Assembly (NCBI RefSeq): GCF_003148465.1
Contig: NZ_QGGI01000002.1
Coordinates: 170,833 to 234,832, forward strand
Length of the DNA stretch: 64,000 nucleotides
Reading direction: 5' to 3'
Source: Oceanotoga teriensis
GTDB taxonomy: Bacteria > Thermotogota > Thermotogae > Petrotogales > Petrotogaceae
A model generated the notes under the pieces. The model made no database searches. It worked only from the letters and a program-made list of their open reading frames with translations, and was not told the DNA's origin. Positions 34,605 through 42,936 of the stretch are shown here, in pieces (position 1 is the first letter of the stretch; each line of letters begins with the position of its first letter). The position numbers and the translations under genes were made by a program.

Positions 34605-36499
34605 AAAATCTTTGTTTTTAGCTCATTTATATTTGACAAGACTTGTATTTCTATTTCATCGTTTAATAAAATATCATAAAAGTTTTTATAAAGAATATTC
34701 TTTATAAAATCAACTTGCTTATTATCGATATCATATATTGACAACAAATAGATTTCAGAATTTAAACGGAATAAAGAATATTTGAAAAAAATATCTTTGA
34801 ATGAATACTTAAGAATATTTAAAATTTTCAAATTAAATTCAAAGTATTTTTCATAAGAGTTATAATTACTTTTTTTAAATTTAATCATAATATTTAAATT
34901 TGATTTTTTATTTAAAATATCGAACATACTATAAAAATCTAATTCATTATAAATATTAAAATAGTTATACTGTTTCTTATTATTAATCTCATTTAAATAA
35001 GAATAAAAATAAATATTATTTTTAAATAGGCTTATAAATAAAAGAATACTATCTTCAATATTTTTATTTGAGGATTTTATGGGAAATAAAAATATTTTAT
35101 ATTCAAAATTAAATTCTATCATTACAAAATATATATCAAAAATGTTTTTATCTGTATTTATATCAAGATTTTCATCATCAACAATTTCTTTTATATTATA
35201 GACTTTATAAAGAGAAATATTCTTTTTTTGTATATCCTCAATATCAAATTTAATTTTTTTAAATTTATATATAAAAGATCTTTCATTTCCAAAAAATTTT
35301 TGGAATTCAAAATAATTTTTATGTTTTTTATAACTAATTACTGTATTTAAAAAAGAAAAATTTTTAGAAAAATTATCAATGAGCATTTTAAATAAAGAAT
35401 CCTCATTAAAGAAAAATACATCATTTGATTCGTTTTTAGGAATGCAATTATAAATATTTATTTTTTCTTTTTTTAATTTATTTATATAATCAATTATTTT
35501 TTTAAAACTAACATCATAATTTCTATCGTCTAAAAATTTAGTTTTATTTAATTCATTAGATAATAAATCTATATTTTGAAATAATTTTTTTCTTGAATTA
35601 CTTATGATATTATAAATTACCAACAAAGAAATAAAAAATAAAATTGTTATAGTTATCGAAGTCATATAAAATAAATTAAAATATTCATTATTTGTATCTT
35701 CATAAACGATAAAAAATTTTTTATTCAAGAAATCCAAACTTTTTATAGCATAGAACTTTTTTTCATCATTTATAATTGAAACACTATTATCATTATAATT
35801 TTTTAAAAATAAACCATTTACTATTAGATCATTTTTATTTTTAAAAGATACAAAGGGTGAATTAAATGTATTAAATTTACTTTCCAATATAAAATATCCC
35901 ATATGTTTGTCGGTTATTTTTCCTGATTTCAATTCAAAGCTTTTCATAGCAATATAAAAATAAACTTCATCATTATGATAAAAAAAATCGCTTAAAAATA
36001 TATTTTCTTTTGATAAAGATAATTGAAACAAATTTTTATTAAAAAGTGTTTTATTCAAAGGGATTTTATCATATGGCATTAATATATTAAATTTATTATC
36101 AGTCAAAAAAATTTTAGAATCTTCTTTTCCCATATAAATATCATTTATATAATCCATATACCTATCATGATAAGTTTTATATAATACAAGATTCTCATCT
36201 AAGATCAAATTGTTTTTTAATGAGTTTTTTTCTTGCAAATTTAATTTTGAATAATAATTAGTTAATATTCTATTAGCTGTATTTCCCATTATATCTTTTG
36301 ATAAAATAGATAAAATCGTTTTTTTTGAATTTAGATAAGTTATCTGAGATTTAGAGTAACTTTCAACATTTTTTTCGACTTGTTTTTCAAATATCTTTAA
36401 ATTTGAGTTTATTAAATAATAAAAATTTAATAAATTAAATAATAAAATGAATAAAATAAGAAATACATTTTTTATTATAAATTTTTTATTTATATCCAT
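34592..36499 (-). CDS. Two-TM sensor protein with degenerate GGDEF-like C-terminus
   Basis: 635 residues, extremely rich in Lys, Asn, Phe, Ile and Tyr. A first TM helix at about residues 9-32 and a second at about 275-297 enclose an extracytoplasmic domain of some 240 residues, like Cache-type sensors. A long cytoplasmic part follows. Its last 130 residues follow the outline of a GGDEF domain (LDFYSMFDILNK ... FRLNSEIYLLSIYD near residue 580), where R-L-N-S-E-I-Y stands at the place of R-x-G-G-D-E-F; the catalytic signature is lost. The domain call is by pattern only. It has its own promoter and GGGGG ribosome-binding site. Confidence 0.6.
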   Translation of the reverse strand: MDINKKFIIKNVFLILFILLFNLLNFYYLINSNLKIFEKQVEKNVESYSKSQITYLNSKKTILSILSKDIMGNTANRILTNYYSKLNLQEKNSLKNNLILDENLVLYKTYHDRYMDYINDIYMGKEDSKIFLTDNKFNILMPYDKIPLNKTLFNKNLFQLSLSKENIFLSDFFYHNDEVYFYIAMKSFELKSGKITDKHMGYFILESKFNTFNSPFVSFKNKNDLIVNGLFLKNYNDNSVSIINDEKKFYAIKSLDFLNKKFFIVYEDTNNEYFNLFYMTSITITILFFISLLVIYNIISNSRKKLFQNIDLLSNELNKTKFLDDRNYDVSFKKIIDYINKLKKEKINIYNCIPKNESNDVFFFNEDSLFKMLIDNFSKNFSFLNTVISYKKHKNYFEFQKFFGNERSFIYKFKKIKFDIEDIQKKNISLYKVYNIKEIVDDENLDINTDKNIFDIYFVMIEFNFEYKIFLFPIKSSNKNIEDSILLFISLFKNNIYFYSYLNEINNKKQYNYFNIYNELDFYSMFDILNKKSNLNIMIKFKKSNYNSYEKYFEFNLKILNILKYSFKDIFFKYSLFRLNSEIYLLSIYDIDNKQVDFIKNILYKNFYDILLNDEIEIQVLSNINELKTKILKLT

Positions 36500-36532
36500 A
36501 AGAATCCCCCGTATAAAACAATATTATGATAA

Positions 36533-36560
36533 ATTATACCTTAAGAACTTTTTATTTCAA
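36533..36560 (-). promoter_or_regulatory. Promoter of the two-TM sensor gene
   Basis: On the minus strand TTGAAA (36555-36560) and TATAAT (36533-36538) are separated by 16 bases, ending about 34 bases before the ATG. It begins directly after the dnaK terminator, so the gene is transcribed independently. Confidence 0.7.
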
Positions 36561-36594
36561 AATAAAAAGTAGTGTGTTTAAAACACACTACTTT
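36560..36594 (-). terminator. Intrinsic terminator of dnaK
   Basis: On the minus strand AAAGTAGTGTGTTT and AAACACACTACTTT form a 13-14 bp stem with a minimal loop (36566-36594), followed by TTTTTATTTT-like sequence. It lies 7 bases after the dnaK stop. Confidence 0.92.
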
Positions 36595-36601
36595 AAGAAT
36601 A

Positions 36602-38428
36602 TCATTGTTGAGGTTGTTGAGGATCTTGATAATCATTAGGTCCTTGAGGATCTTGAGGTCCTTGACCATTTTGTCCATTTTGACCATATATTTGCTGACC
36701 TATTTTCATTGATTCTTGTTTTATTTCATCAACTAAAATTTTAATTTTACCTATATTATCTTCAGCAAGAGCATCTCTTAAATCTTTTATTTTTAATTCT
36801 AAATTAGATTTTACATCTTCTGAAATCTTATCTTTATTTTCATTCAAAAGTTTTTCCATTTGATAAGCTAAATCTTCAGCTTGGTTTTTAAGCTCAATTT
36901 CTTCTCTTTTTCTCTTATCTTGTTCTTCATATTCTTGAGCATCTTTAATCATTTTTTGAATTTCATCAGAATTTAACTTTTGTCTTCCAGTAACAACCAT
37001 AGATTGTTCTTTGTTTGTACCTAAATCTTTTGCTGAAACATTAACAATTCCATTTGAATCTATATCAAAAGTTACTTCTATTTGAGGAACTCCACGAGGA
37101 GCAGGAGCTATTCCAGTTAATTTAAAACTACCCAATAAAGCATTATCTTTTGCAAGTGTTCTTTCACCTTGAAATATTCTAACTTCAACTTCTGGTTGAA
37201 AATCTACTGCAGTAGTAAAAGTCTGGGATTTTTTTATAGGTATTTTAGAGTTTCTTGGAATTATATTTTGAACTAATCCACCCTTTACTTCTACACCTAA
37301 AGATAAAGGAGTTACATCAACTAATACAATATCTTTATCTGTATTTCCTGTCATAACTGCCCCTTGAACAGCAGCTCCCAATGAAACTGCTTCATCTGGG
37401 TTTACTCCTTTATTAGGTTCTTTACCAAAGAATTCTTTTACAAGTTTACTAACAGCAGGCATTCTTGTAGAACCACCAACTAAAAGAACTTCATCTATTT
37501 CATTTACAGAAAGACCGGAATCTTTCAATGCATTTTCCATAGGAATTCTTGTAGCTTGAATCAAATCGCCAACTAAATCTTCGAACTTAGATCTTGTTAT
37601 TTTCTTTTCTAAATGAAGAGGTTGACCATTGGCTACAGTGATAAAAGGTAAATTTATTTCAGTTTCAAGTTTAGAAGAAAGTTCTATTTTTGCACCTTCG
37701 GCAGCTTCTTTTAATCTTTGAATTGCTTGTTTATCTTCTCTCAAATCCACATTATGTTCTTTTTTAAATTCTTCTGCGAGAAAATCTATAAGTTTTTGGT
37801 CGAAGTCATCTCCACCAAGTTTATTATTACCAGATGTTGAAATAACTTCTATTATATCATCACCTATTTCTAGTATAGAAACATCGAAAGTACCACCACC
37901 AAGATCATATACAACTATTTTTTTATCTCCTGAATTTGATTTATCAAGTCCAAAAGCAATAGATGCTGCTGTAGGTTCATTAATAATTCTTAGAACTTCT
38001 AAACCAGCTATTTCACCAGCCTCTTTTGTTGCCTGCCTTTGTGAATCATTAAAATAAGCTGGAACTGTTATAACTGCTTTTGTTATTTTACCATTCAAAT
38101 AATCTTCAGCATCTTTCACTAATTTTTTTAATATAAATGCACTTATTTGTTGTGGAGAATAAGATTTATCATCTATTTTAACAATATGATCAGTACCCAT
38201 ATATCTTTTTATAGATCTAACAGTCTTATCTGAATTCAATACAGCCTGTCTCTTAGCTGGTTCTCCAACTATAATTTCACCATCTTTTGTAAAAGAAACA
38301 ATAGATGGTGTTGTTCTTTTGCCTTCTGAATTTGGAAGGATTTCAACATTTCCATCAGGTTTCATCCAAGAAATTGCTGAGTTCGTTGTACCTAAGTCTA
38401 TACCTACTACATATTCTTTTTGACTCAT
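36602..38428 (-). CDS. dnaK: Chaperone protein DnaK (Hsp70)
   Basis: 608 residues. ATPase domain: [15 protein letters not shown], the second phosphate loop [14 protein letters not shown], and the adenosine-binding [13 protein letters not shown]. The substrate-binding domain starts after [15 protein letters not shown], and the lid ends in a Gly/Gln/Pro-rich tail (about 25 residues) in place of the acidic E-E-V-D type end. It refolds proteins with DnaJ and GrpE, neither of which is adjacent. A consensus sigma-70-type promoter lies upstream; no CIRCE element is visible. Confidence 0.98.
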   Translation of the reverse strand: MSQKEYVVGIDLGTTNSAISWMKPDGNVEILPNSEGKRTTPSIVSFTKDGEIIVGEPAKRQAVLNSDKTVRSIKRYMGTDHIVKIDDKSYSPQQISAFILKKLVKDAEDYLNGKITKAVITVPAYFNDSQRQATKEAGEIAGLEVLRIINEPTAASIAFGLDKSNSGDKKIVVYDLGGGTFDVSILEIGDDIIEVISTSGNNKLGGDDFDQKLIDFLAEEFKKEHNVDLREDKQAIQRLKEAAEGAKIELSSKLETEINLPFITVANGQPLHLEKKITRSKFEDLVGDLIQATRIPMENALKDSGLSVNEIDEVLLVGGSTRMPAVSKLVKEFFGKEPNKGVNPDEAVSLGAAVQGAVMTGNTDKDIVLVDVTPLSLGVEVKGGLVQNIIPRNSKIPIKKSQTFTTAVDFQPEVEVRIFQGERTLAKDNALLGSFKLTGIAPAPRGVPQIEVTFDIDSNGIVNVSAKDLGTNKEQSMVVTGRQKLNSDEIQKMIKDAQEYEEQDKRKREEIELKNQAEDLAYQMEKLLNENKDKISEDVKSNLELKIKDLRDALAEDNIGKIKILVDEIKQESMKIGQQIYGQNGQNGQGPQDPQGPNDYQDPQQPQQ

Positions 38429-38466
38429 AGTTAAACCTCCTTTTACATCTTAACATTTTCAATAAT

Positions 38467-38495
38467 ATTATACTTTAAAAAAAACATTATTTCAA
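38467..38495 (-). promoter_or_regulatory. Consensus-like promoter of dnaK
   Basis: On the minus strand TTGAAA (38490-38495), a 17-base spacer and a perfect TATAAT (38467-38472) precede the ATG by about 39 bases. The inverted repeat TTAGCACTC/GAGTGCTAA (CIRCE) is absent from the gap, so HrcA-type control is not suggested. Confidence 0.8.
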
Positions 38496-38609
38496 CCCAT
38501 TTCAAAAAAAATAGAAAAAGGCTATAATCGTTATTAAAATTTAATTTAAATTTATTTAAATGTATTTGTTTCTAAAATTTATATCACTTGTAATAATAGA
38601 GTGAAAAAA

Positions 38610-39401
38610 TCAATAAAAATTTTCTTTTAAATCGGAAAATATATTATTATAATCATTTAAATATTTATTTCTTGACAATTTTTCGTCTATTGAAAATGTT
38701 TTTAATTCAAAAGAATCTTTTGAGAATCTATTTATAATTTCTCCATTTGGAGATGTTAATTGACTCATACCTGTAAAATTATATGAAACATCATTATTTT
38801 TTTGTTCTCCATAAGTATTTGAAGTTGCAATAAAAATTTTATTCTCAAGGGCTCTTGTTTTTGAAGCTTCTTGGCAATAGGGCATTACAAGATTTGATGG
38901 ATGTAGTATTATATCGGAGTTCATTTTACTTAATTTTCTAAATGACTCAGGAAAAAACCAGTCAAAACATATAGCTATACCATACTTTATATTATCCACT
39001 TCGACTACTTTAAAACCAGTATTTCCATTATCAAAAAATAATTTTTCTTTATAAAATAAATGAGTTTTTCTATAAACTTCTATATTCCCATATTTTGTTA
39101 TCATACATGCAGAATTGTAATATGAAGTATTTTCCTTTTCAACAAATCCATATACTATATTTAAATTATTTTTTAAAGATAAATTTTTTAAGGTTTTAAA
39201 GACTATTCCTTGATTTTCCATGGGAGATTCATAGACATATTCTAACTCATTTTTATTTTTAAAAGAATATCCTGTAAAAGCTAATTCAGGCAAAACTAAA
39301 GTTGTATCTTTCAGATTTTTTATAGCGTTTACAACAAAATCTAAATTTTTCTTTTTTTTCAAAAATTCTATTTTATATTGTAATATACTTACATTAAACA
39401 T
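38610..39401 (-). CDS. Carbon-nitrogen hydrolase (nitrilase superfamily)
   Basis: 263 residues with the complete catalytic triad: Glu39 in LVLPELAFTGY, Lys112 in YRKTHLF and Cys145 in GIAICFDWFFPES. The last segment (ILHPSNLVMPYCQEASKTRALEN) is typical of omega-amidase/carbamoylase-like branches. It should hydrolyse an amide or nitrile; the substrate is not readable. The start overlaps the end of the formyl-THF cyclo-ligase gene by 8 bases, so they are co-transcribed. Confidence 0.92.
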   Translation of the reverse strand: MFNVSILQYKIEFLKKKKNLDFVVNAIKNLKDTTLVLPELAFTGYSFKNKNELEYVYESPMENQGIVFKTLKNLSLKNNLNIVYGFVEKENTSYYNSACMITKYGNIEVYRKTHLFYKEKLFFDNGNTGFKVVEVDNIKYGIAICFDWFFPESFRKLSKMNSDIILHPSNLVMPYCQEASKTRALENKIFIATSNTYGEQKNNDVSYNFTGMSQLTSPNGEIINRFSKDSFELKTFSIDEKLSRNKYLNDYNNIFSDLKENFY

Positions 39402-39939
39402 TGCATTTCACCACCCTTTTTTCTGAAATTATATAATCTAATTTTATATCATGATTTTCTGATTTAATATTTTCAATTATTTGAAAATCAAAACAAAATC
39501 CTATTAAAACACTTCTTTGATTTAAATCAAAGAATTTATCATAAAAACCTCCACCGTATCCAATTCTTTCGCCTTTTATGTTGAAAGCCAAACCCGGTAT
39601 AATATAATAGTCTAAAGAATTATTTATAGTATTGTTAAATGGTTCAGAAATCCCATAATTACTTTTCAATAAAATAGAATCTTTAGAAAATTCATGAAAA
39701 TTCATATATTTATTTTTAACTTTTGGTAGATAAAAATATACATCATTCAAAAGATCTGTTAATAATAAAGGATTTATTTCATTTCTTATAGGATAAAATA
39801 AACCAATACTTTTTGGCTTTTTATCTTTTAAAAAATTTAATACATTTATACAAGCAATTTTAGAGTTTTTTATAATTAATTCATTTGAAAGTTTATTTCT
39901 TTTTTCTTTTAATTGTTTTCTAATTAAAGATTTTTGCAT
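39394..39939 (-). CDS. 5-formyltetrahydrofolate cyclo-ligase
   Basis: 181 residues. MTHFS-family marks: the N-terminal MQKSLIRKQLKEKRNKLS, the substrate region IGLFYPIRNEINPLLL, PGLAFNIKGERIGYGGGFYDKF (ATP/phosphate-binding) and a C-terminal HDIKLDYIISEKRVV. It converts 5-formyl-THF to 5,10-methenyl-THF with ATP, recycling folate for reactions such as those of PurN and MnmG. GGAGG precedes the ATG. Divergent from the PHP gene with a palindrome between them. Confidence 0.95.
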   Translation of the reverse strand: MQKSLIRKQLKEKRNKLSNELIIKNSKIACINVLNFLKDKKPKSIGLFYPIRNEINPLLLTDLLNDVYFYLPKVKNKYMNFHEFSKDSILLKSNYGISEPFNNTINNSLDYYIIPGLAFNIKGERIGYGGGFYDKFFDLNQRSVLIGFCFDFQIIENIKSENHDIKLDYIISEKRVVKCNV

Positions 39940-39984
39940 GGTTTCCTCCTTAAATTTAATTTTTAAAATTTCGAAGTAAATTAA

Positions 39985-40006
39985 TTATAACAAAATTATG
40001 TTATAA
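39985..40006. promoter_or_regulatory. Palindrome overlapping divergent -10 elements
   Basis: TTATAACA (39985-39992) and TGTTATAA (39999-40006) are perfect inverted repeats with a 6-base spacer, between the divergent cyclo-ligase and PHP genes. Each arm supplies a TATAAT-like -10 pointing outward. A second TATAAT at 40016-40021 (in GGCTATAATAG) may serve the plus-strand genes. A symmetric promoter or an operator are both possible. Confidence 0.4.
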
Positions 40007-40065
40007 TAAAAAAGGCTATAATAGATAATTTAAAGCGAATAGCTTTTTAAAAGGAGATGCTTTTT

Positions 40066-40893
40066 TTGTTATTAGATTTACATTGTCATAGTACATTTTC
40101 AGATGGAACTAAAAATCCAGCGGAAATAGTTAAAATTGCTAAAGAAAAAAACTTAGAATACTTATCTTTAACAGATCATGATAATACTAGAGGTATAAAA
40201 ATTGCTCATGAAGAAGCAAAAAAAAGTGGAATTAACTTTGTTACTGGGGTTGAAATAAGTTGTGAATATCCTACTATGTTAGATATGTTAGGTTATGGAA
40301 TGAATATTTATGATGAAAAATTTCATGATACATTAGAAAAACTTTTGAAATATAGAGAGGATAGAAATATACTTATGATTGATAAATTTAAAACTCTCGA
40401 TATAGATATAAATATTGAAGAAGTTCAGAAAGAAGCTGGAAGTAAAGTTATAGGTAGACCTCACTTTGCAAGAGTTTTAGTGAAAAAAGGTTATGTTAAT
40501 AATAAAGATGAAGCTTTTGATAAATATCTTGGAGATGGTAAAAAAGCTTATATGCCTAAAAAAAGACTAACTCCAGAAGAAGCTATTGATTTAATAAAAA
40601 ATGCTGGGGGATATCCAGTTTTAGCACATCCAAAATATATAAATCTTAAGTCTAAAGATTTTATTAAACTTGTTAAAAAGTTGAAAAATATTGGATTATC
40701 TGGAATAGAAGTATTTTATAGTAAACATTCAAAGGGAGAGATAGAATTTTTCAAACAAGTTGCAATTGAAAATGATCTACTTATGACTAGTGGAAGTGAT
40801 TTTCATGGTGAAAACAAACCAGATATTTCTCTTGGTATGAGTGTCGAAGATAAATATTTAGAAAAAACAATAAATACATTATTTAAAAGTTAA
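40066..40893 (+). CDS. PHP-domain metal-dependent phosphoesterase
   Basis: 275 residues with all PHP metal-ligand motifs: DLHCHSTFSDG at residues 4-14, LTDHDN near 35, TGVEIS near 60, GRPHFAR near 129, LAHPKY near 186 and SGSDFHGE near 242. This matches the TrpH/YciV branch, whose members hydrolyse nucleoside 3',5'-bisphosphates or short 5' RNA ends. I start at TTG 40066, nine bases after AAGGAG; the ATG at 40057 directly abuts that site. First gene of a run with a dead GDPD and a racemase-family enzyme. Confidence 0.9.
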   Translation: MLLDLHCHSTFSDGTKNPAEIVKIAKEKNLEYLSLTDHDNTRGIKIAHEEAKKSGINFVTGVEISCEYPTMLDMLGYGMNIYDEKFHDTLEKLLKYREDRNILMIDKFKTLDIDINIEEVQKEAGSKVIGRPHFARVLVKKGYVNNKDEAFDKYLGDGKKAYMPKKRLTPEEAIDLIKNAGGYPVLAHPKYINLKSKDFIKLVKKLKNIGLSGIEVFYSKHSKGEIEFFKQVAIENDLLMTSGSDFHGENKPDISLGMSVEDKYLEKTINTLFKS

Positions 40894-40904
40894 GGGGGAG
40901 TTGT

Positions 40905-41612
40905 ATGAATTTAAATTATCCTGTTATAGTACTCGGAAATGGACTGGGGGATAAGAAAACACCTTCTTATAGTTTAAAAGCTTTTTTGCAAGATATAGAT
41001 TATGGTGCTGATGGTATAAATATAAATTTAAAAAAGTTGAAAGATAATTCTTTAATAGTTTGGGATCAAGATTATATAGATTATAATGATGAAAAAAAGT
41101 TTTTAAAAGAAATTGATTTTAAAGAAATTTCAAAAATAAAAGTTCAAAAACAAAATAGATTTGTATCTTTAGAACAACTTTTTATAAAAATGCCAGAAAA
41201 TATTCTTTTCAATATTAATGTTGAAGAAGATTATTTAGAGTATGTAATAATGTTAATAAAGAGTTTTAATGCTCAAAATAGAGTTATGGTATCGGTATCT
41301 GATGCTAATTTAATAGATAAAATAAATTCGATCGATGAAGAGATATTTATAGGCTTGAATTATTCTACTGAAATTAGAACACAAGATTTGATGAATAAAA
41401 AATTATATTCTTTGAATATAGATTTTAATAAATATAAACAAAACATTGAAAAGATAAAAGATCAATCTTCTTTTATAAAAGAAATAAATATAAAAGTCAT
41501 GATAAATAATTTAATAGATGAAAATTATATAAAAAATCTTAAAGGATATTATGATTTTTTTTCAACAAAAAATGTAGAAAAATCTGTTGAAATACTTTCC
41601 AATATATATTAA
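40905..41612 (+). CDS. GDPD-fold protein lacking the catalytic residues (pseudoenzyme)
   Basis: 235 residues that track the glycerophosphodiester phosphodiesterase barrel: VIVLGNGLGDKK, SLKAFLQDIDYGADGININL, KDNSLIVWDQDYI, RFVSLEQLF, and a C-terminal DFFSTKNVEKSVEIL in place of V-I-T-D-x-x-x. Every active-site position I can place is changed: H-R is G-N (11-12), P-E-N is P-S-Y (20-22), E-x-D is N-x-N (39-41), and V-x-x-H-D is V-W-D-Q (52-55). I infer a non-catalytic GDPD-like protein. GGGGGAG precedes the ATG. Fold placement is by eye. Confidence 0.7.
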   Translation: MNLNYPVIVLGNGLGDKKTPSYSLKAFLQDIDYGADGININLKKLKDNSLIVWDQDYIDYNDEKKFLKEIDFKEISKIKVQKQNRFVSLEQLFIKMPENILFNINVEEDYLEYVIMLIKSFNAQNRVMVSVSDANLIDKINSIDEEIFIGLNYSTEIRTQDLMNKKLYSLNIDFNKYKQNIEKIKDQSSFIKEINIKVMINNLIDENYIKNLKGYYDFFSTKNVEKSVEILSNIY

Positions 41613-41625
41613 AGGAGGAATATGG

Positions 41626-42702
41626 GTGTATCCAAGAATTATTTTTGATGGGGAAAAATTAATACAAAATTATAAAAATATAGAAAATAAACTCAAAGAT
41701 AAAAAAATAGACCTTGCATTAGTTACAAAAGTTATATGTGCAGATCCAAATATCATAAAAATATTTGAAGAAAATGGAGCAAAATTATTTGCAGATGCTC
41801 GTCTTGATAATATATTAAAGATGAAAAAAAATGGTATAAAAGGAAAATTCATGCTTTTGAGAATTCCTATGATATCAGAATTAGAGAAAGTCATAGAGAA
41901 TGTAGATTATGTTTTAATCAGTGAATTAAAAACCTTAAAAAAATTAGGAGAAATTTCATCTTCCAAAAATAAAAAAATAAAAGTAATATATATGATAGAT
42001 CTTGGAGATTTAAGAGAAGGTGTATGGTATAAAACTTCTTTAAATGAATTAATAAGAGCTTCAAAAGTAAAAGGGATAACTTTAGAAGGAATAGGAACGA
42101 ATTTAGGTTGTTTTGGAGGAATTCTTCCAGATGAAAATAATATGAAAGAAATTGTTTTAATAAAAAATGAATTTGAAAAAAATACTGGAATAAAATTAAA
42201 CTTGATTTCTGGAGGAGCGACAGCAAATCTTCCATTGGTAGAAAAAAATAAACTACCTATAGAAATAAATAATCTAAGAATCGGTGAAGCTATTTTTTGT
42301 GGAACTGATGTTACAAATAACAGGAAAGTTCCTGGAGCCGTTCAAGATGCAATAACTTTAGAAGCTGAAATAGTAGAAATAAAAGATAAACCATCTATTC
42401 CAGTTGGAAATATTGGATTAGATGCTTTTGGAAGAAAACCAACATTTGAGGATAAAGGGATTAGGAAAAAATGTATAATTGCTGTTGGTGAACAAGATAT
42501 AGACCCAAAAGGATTGAAACCAAAAGATAAAAGCATACAAGTTTTACATTCGAGTTCAGATCATACAATACTTGATATAACAAATTGTGAAAAAGAATAT
42601 GATATAGGAGATATAATATCCTTTGAAATGTCTTATTCATGTACTTTGAAAGCTTCTACGAGCGAATATGTGAAAAAGATTTATAATAAACCCAATAAAT
42701 AA
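41626..42702 (+). CDS. Alanine/ornithine racemase family PLP enzyme (ornithine racemase-like)
   Basis: 358 residues from the GTG at 41626, placed seven bases after AAAGGAGG. The fold-type III PLP lysine is Lys35 in ALVTKVICADP, which matches ornithine racemase-type proteins better than Alr. Further marks: FADARLDNI, YMIDLGDLREGVW, LEGIGTNLGCFGG, NLISGGATANLPL (phosphate-binding loop) and LRIGEAIFCG. It probably interconverts D/L forms of a basic amino acid; the substrate is not decided by sequence. The 3' end overlaps the small minus-strand membrane gene by 22 bases. Confidence 0.87.
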   Translation: MYPRIIFDGEKLIQNYKNIENKLKDKKIDLALVTKVICADPNIIKIFEENGAKLFADARLDNILKMKKNGIKGKFMLLRIPMISELEKVIENVDYVLISELKTLKKLGEISSSKNKKIKVIYMIDLGDLREGVWYKTSLNELIRASKVKGITLEGIGTNLGCFGGILPDENNMKEIVLIKNEFEKNTGIKLNLISGGATANLPLVEKNKLPIEINNLRIGEAIFCGTDVTNNRKVPGAVQDAITLEAEIVEIKDKPSIPVGNIGLDAFGRKPTFEDKGIRKKCIIAVGEQDIDPKGLKPKDKSIQVLHSSSDHTILDITNCEKEYDIGDIISFEMSYSCTLKASTSEYVKKIYNKPNK

Positions 42703-42890
42703 GAAATTATAAATATTATAATGCTTGAAGAAATCAATATAATTCCTTTTTTGTCAAATTCCTTTACTTTTAATGTATCTGCTTCTTTTTTGCCTTTTCT
42801 TAACTCTTTTGCTGAAGATACAAAATAAGTTATAGATAGTAAAAAAGTTATAAAAGCGATAAAAAATAGTATATTTAAAATAGTATTCAA
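42681..42890 (-). CDS. Small two-TM membrane protein
   Basis: About 69 residues from TTG 42890, six bases after GAGGTG. It has two hydrophobic helices (NTILNILFFIAFITFLLSITYFV and IILISSSIIIFIISYLLGLL) joined by a charged loop (SSAKELRKGKKEADTLKVKEFDKK). An extended -10 lies just upstream. It overlaps the racemase gene end and runs against its neighbours, which lowers confidence, but hydrophobic patterning plus a proper ribosome-binding site argue that it is real. Function unknown. Confidence 0.6.
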   Translation of the reverse strand: MNTILNILFFIAFITFLLSITYFVSSAKELRKGKKEADTLKVKEFDKKGIILISSSIIIFIISYLLGLL

Positions 42891-42909
42891 ATTAATCACC
42901 TCAGATTTT

Positions 42910-42918
42910 ATTATATCA
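42910..42918 (-). promoter_or_regulatory. Extended -10 for the small membrane-protein gene
   Basis: On the minus strand TGATATAAT gives a perfect TATAAT (42910-42915) with an upstream TG. Start of transcription would fall about 13 bases before the TTG codon, an unusually short leader that just includes the Shine-Dalgarno. Confidence 0.35.
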
Positions 42919-42936
42919 CAGTGAGGAGGTAGTAAA

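Noticed and set aside
38516..38529. AAAAAGGCTATAAT shared with 40010-40023
   Set aside because: Looked like a shared regulatory motif, but A-rich sequence plus a -10 box is expected by chance in such AT-rich DNA.
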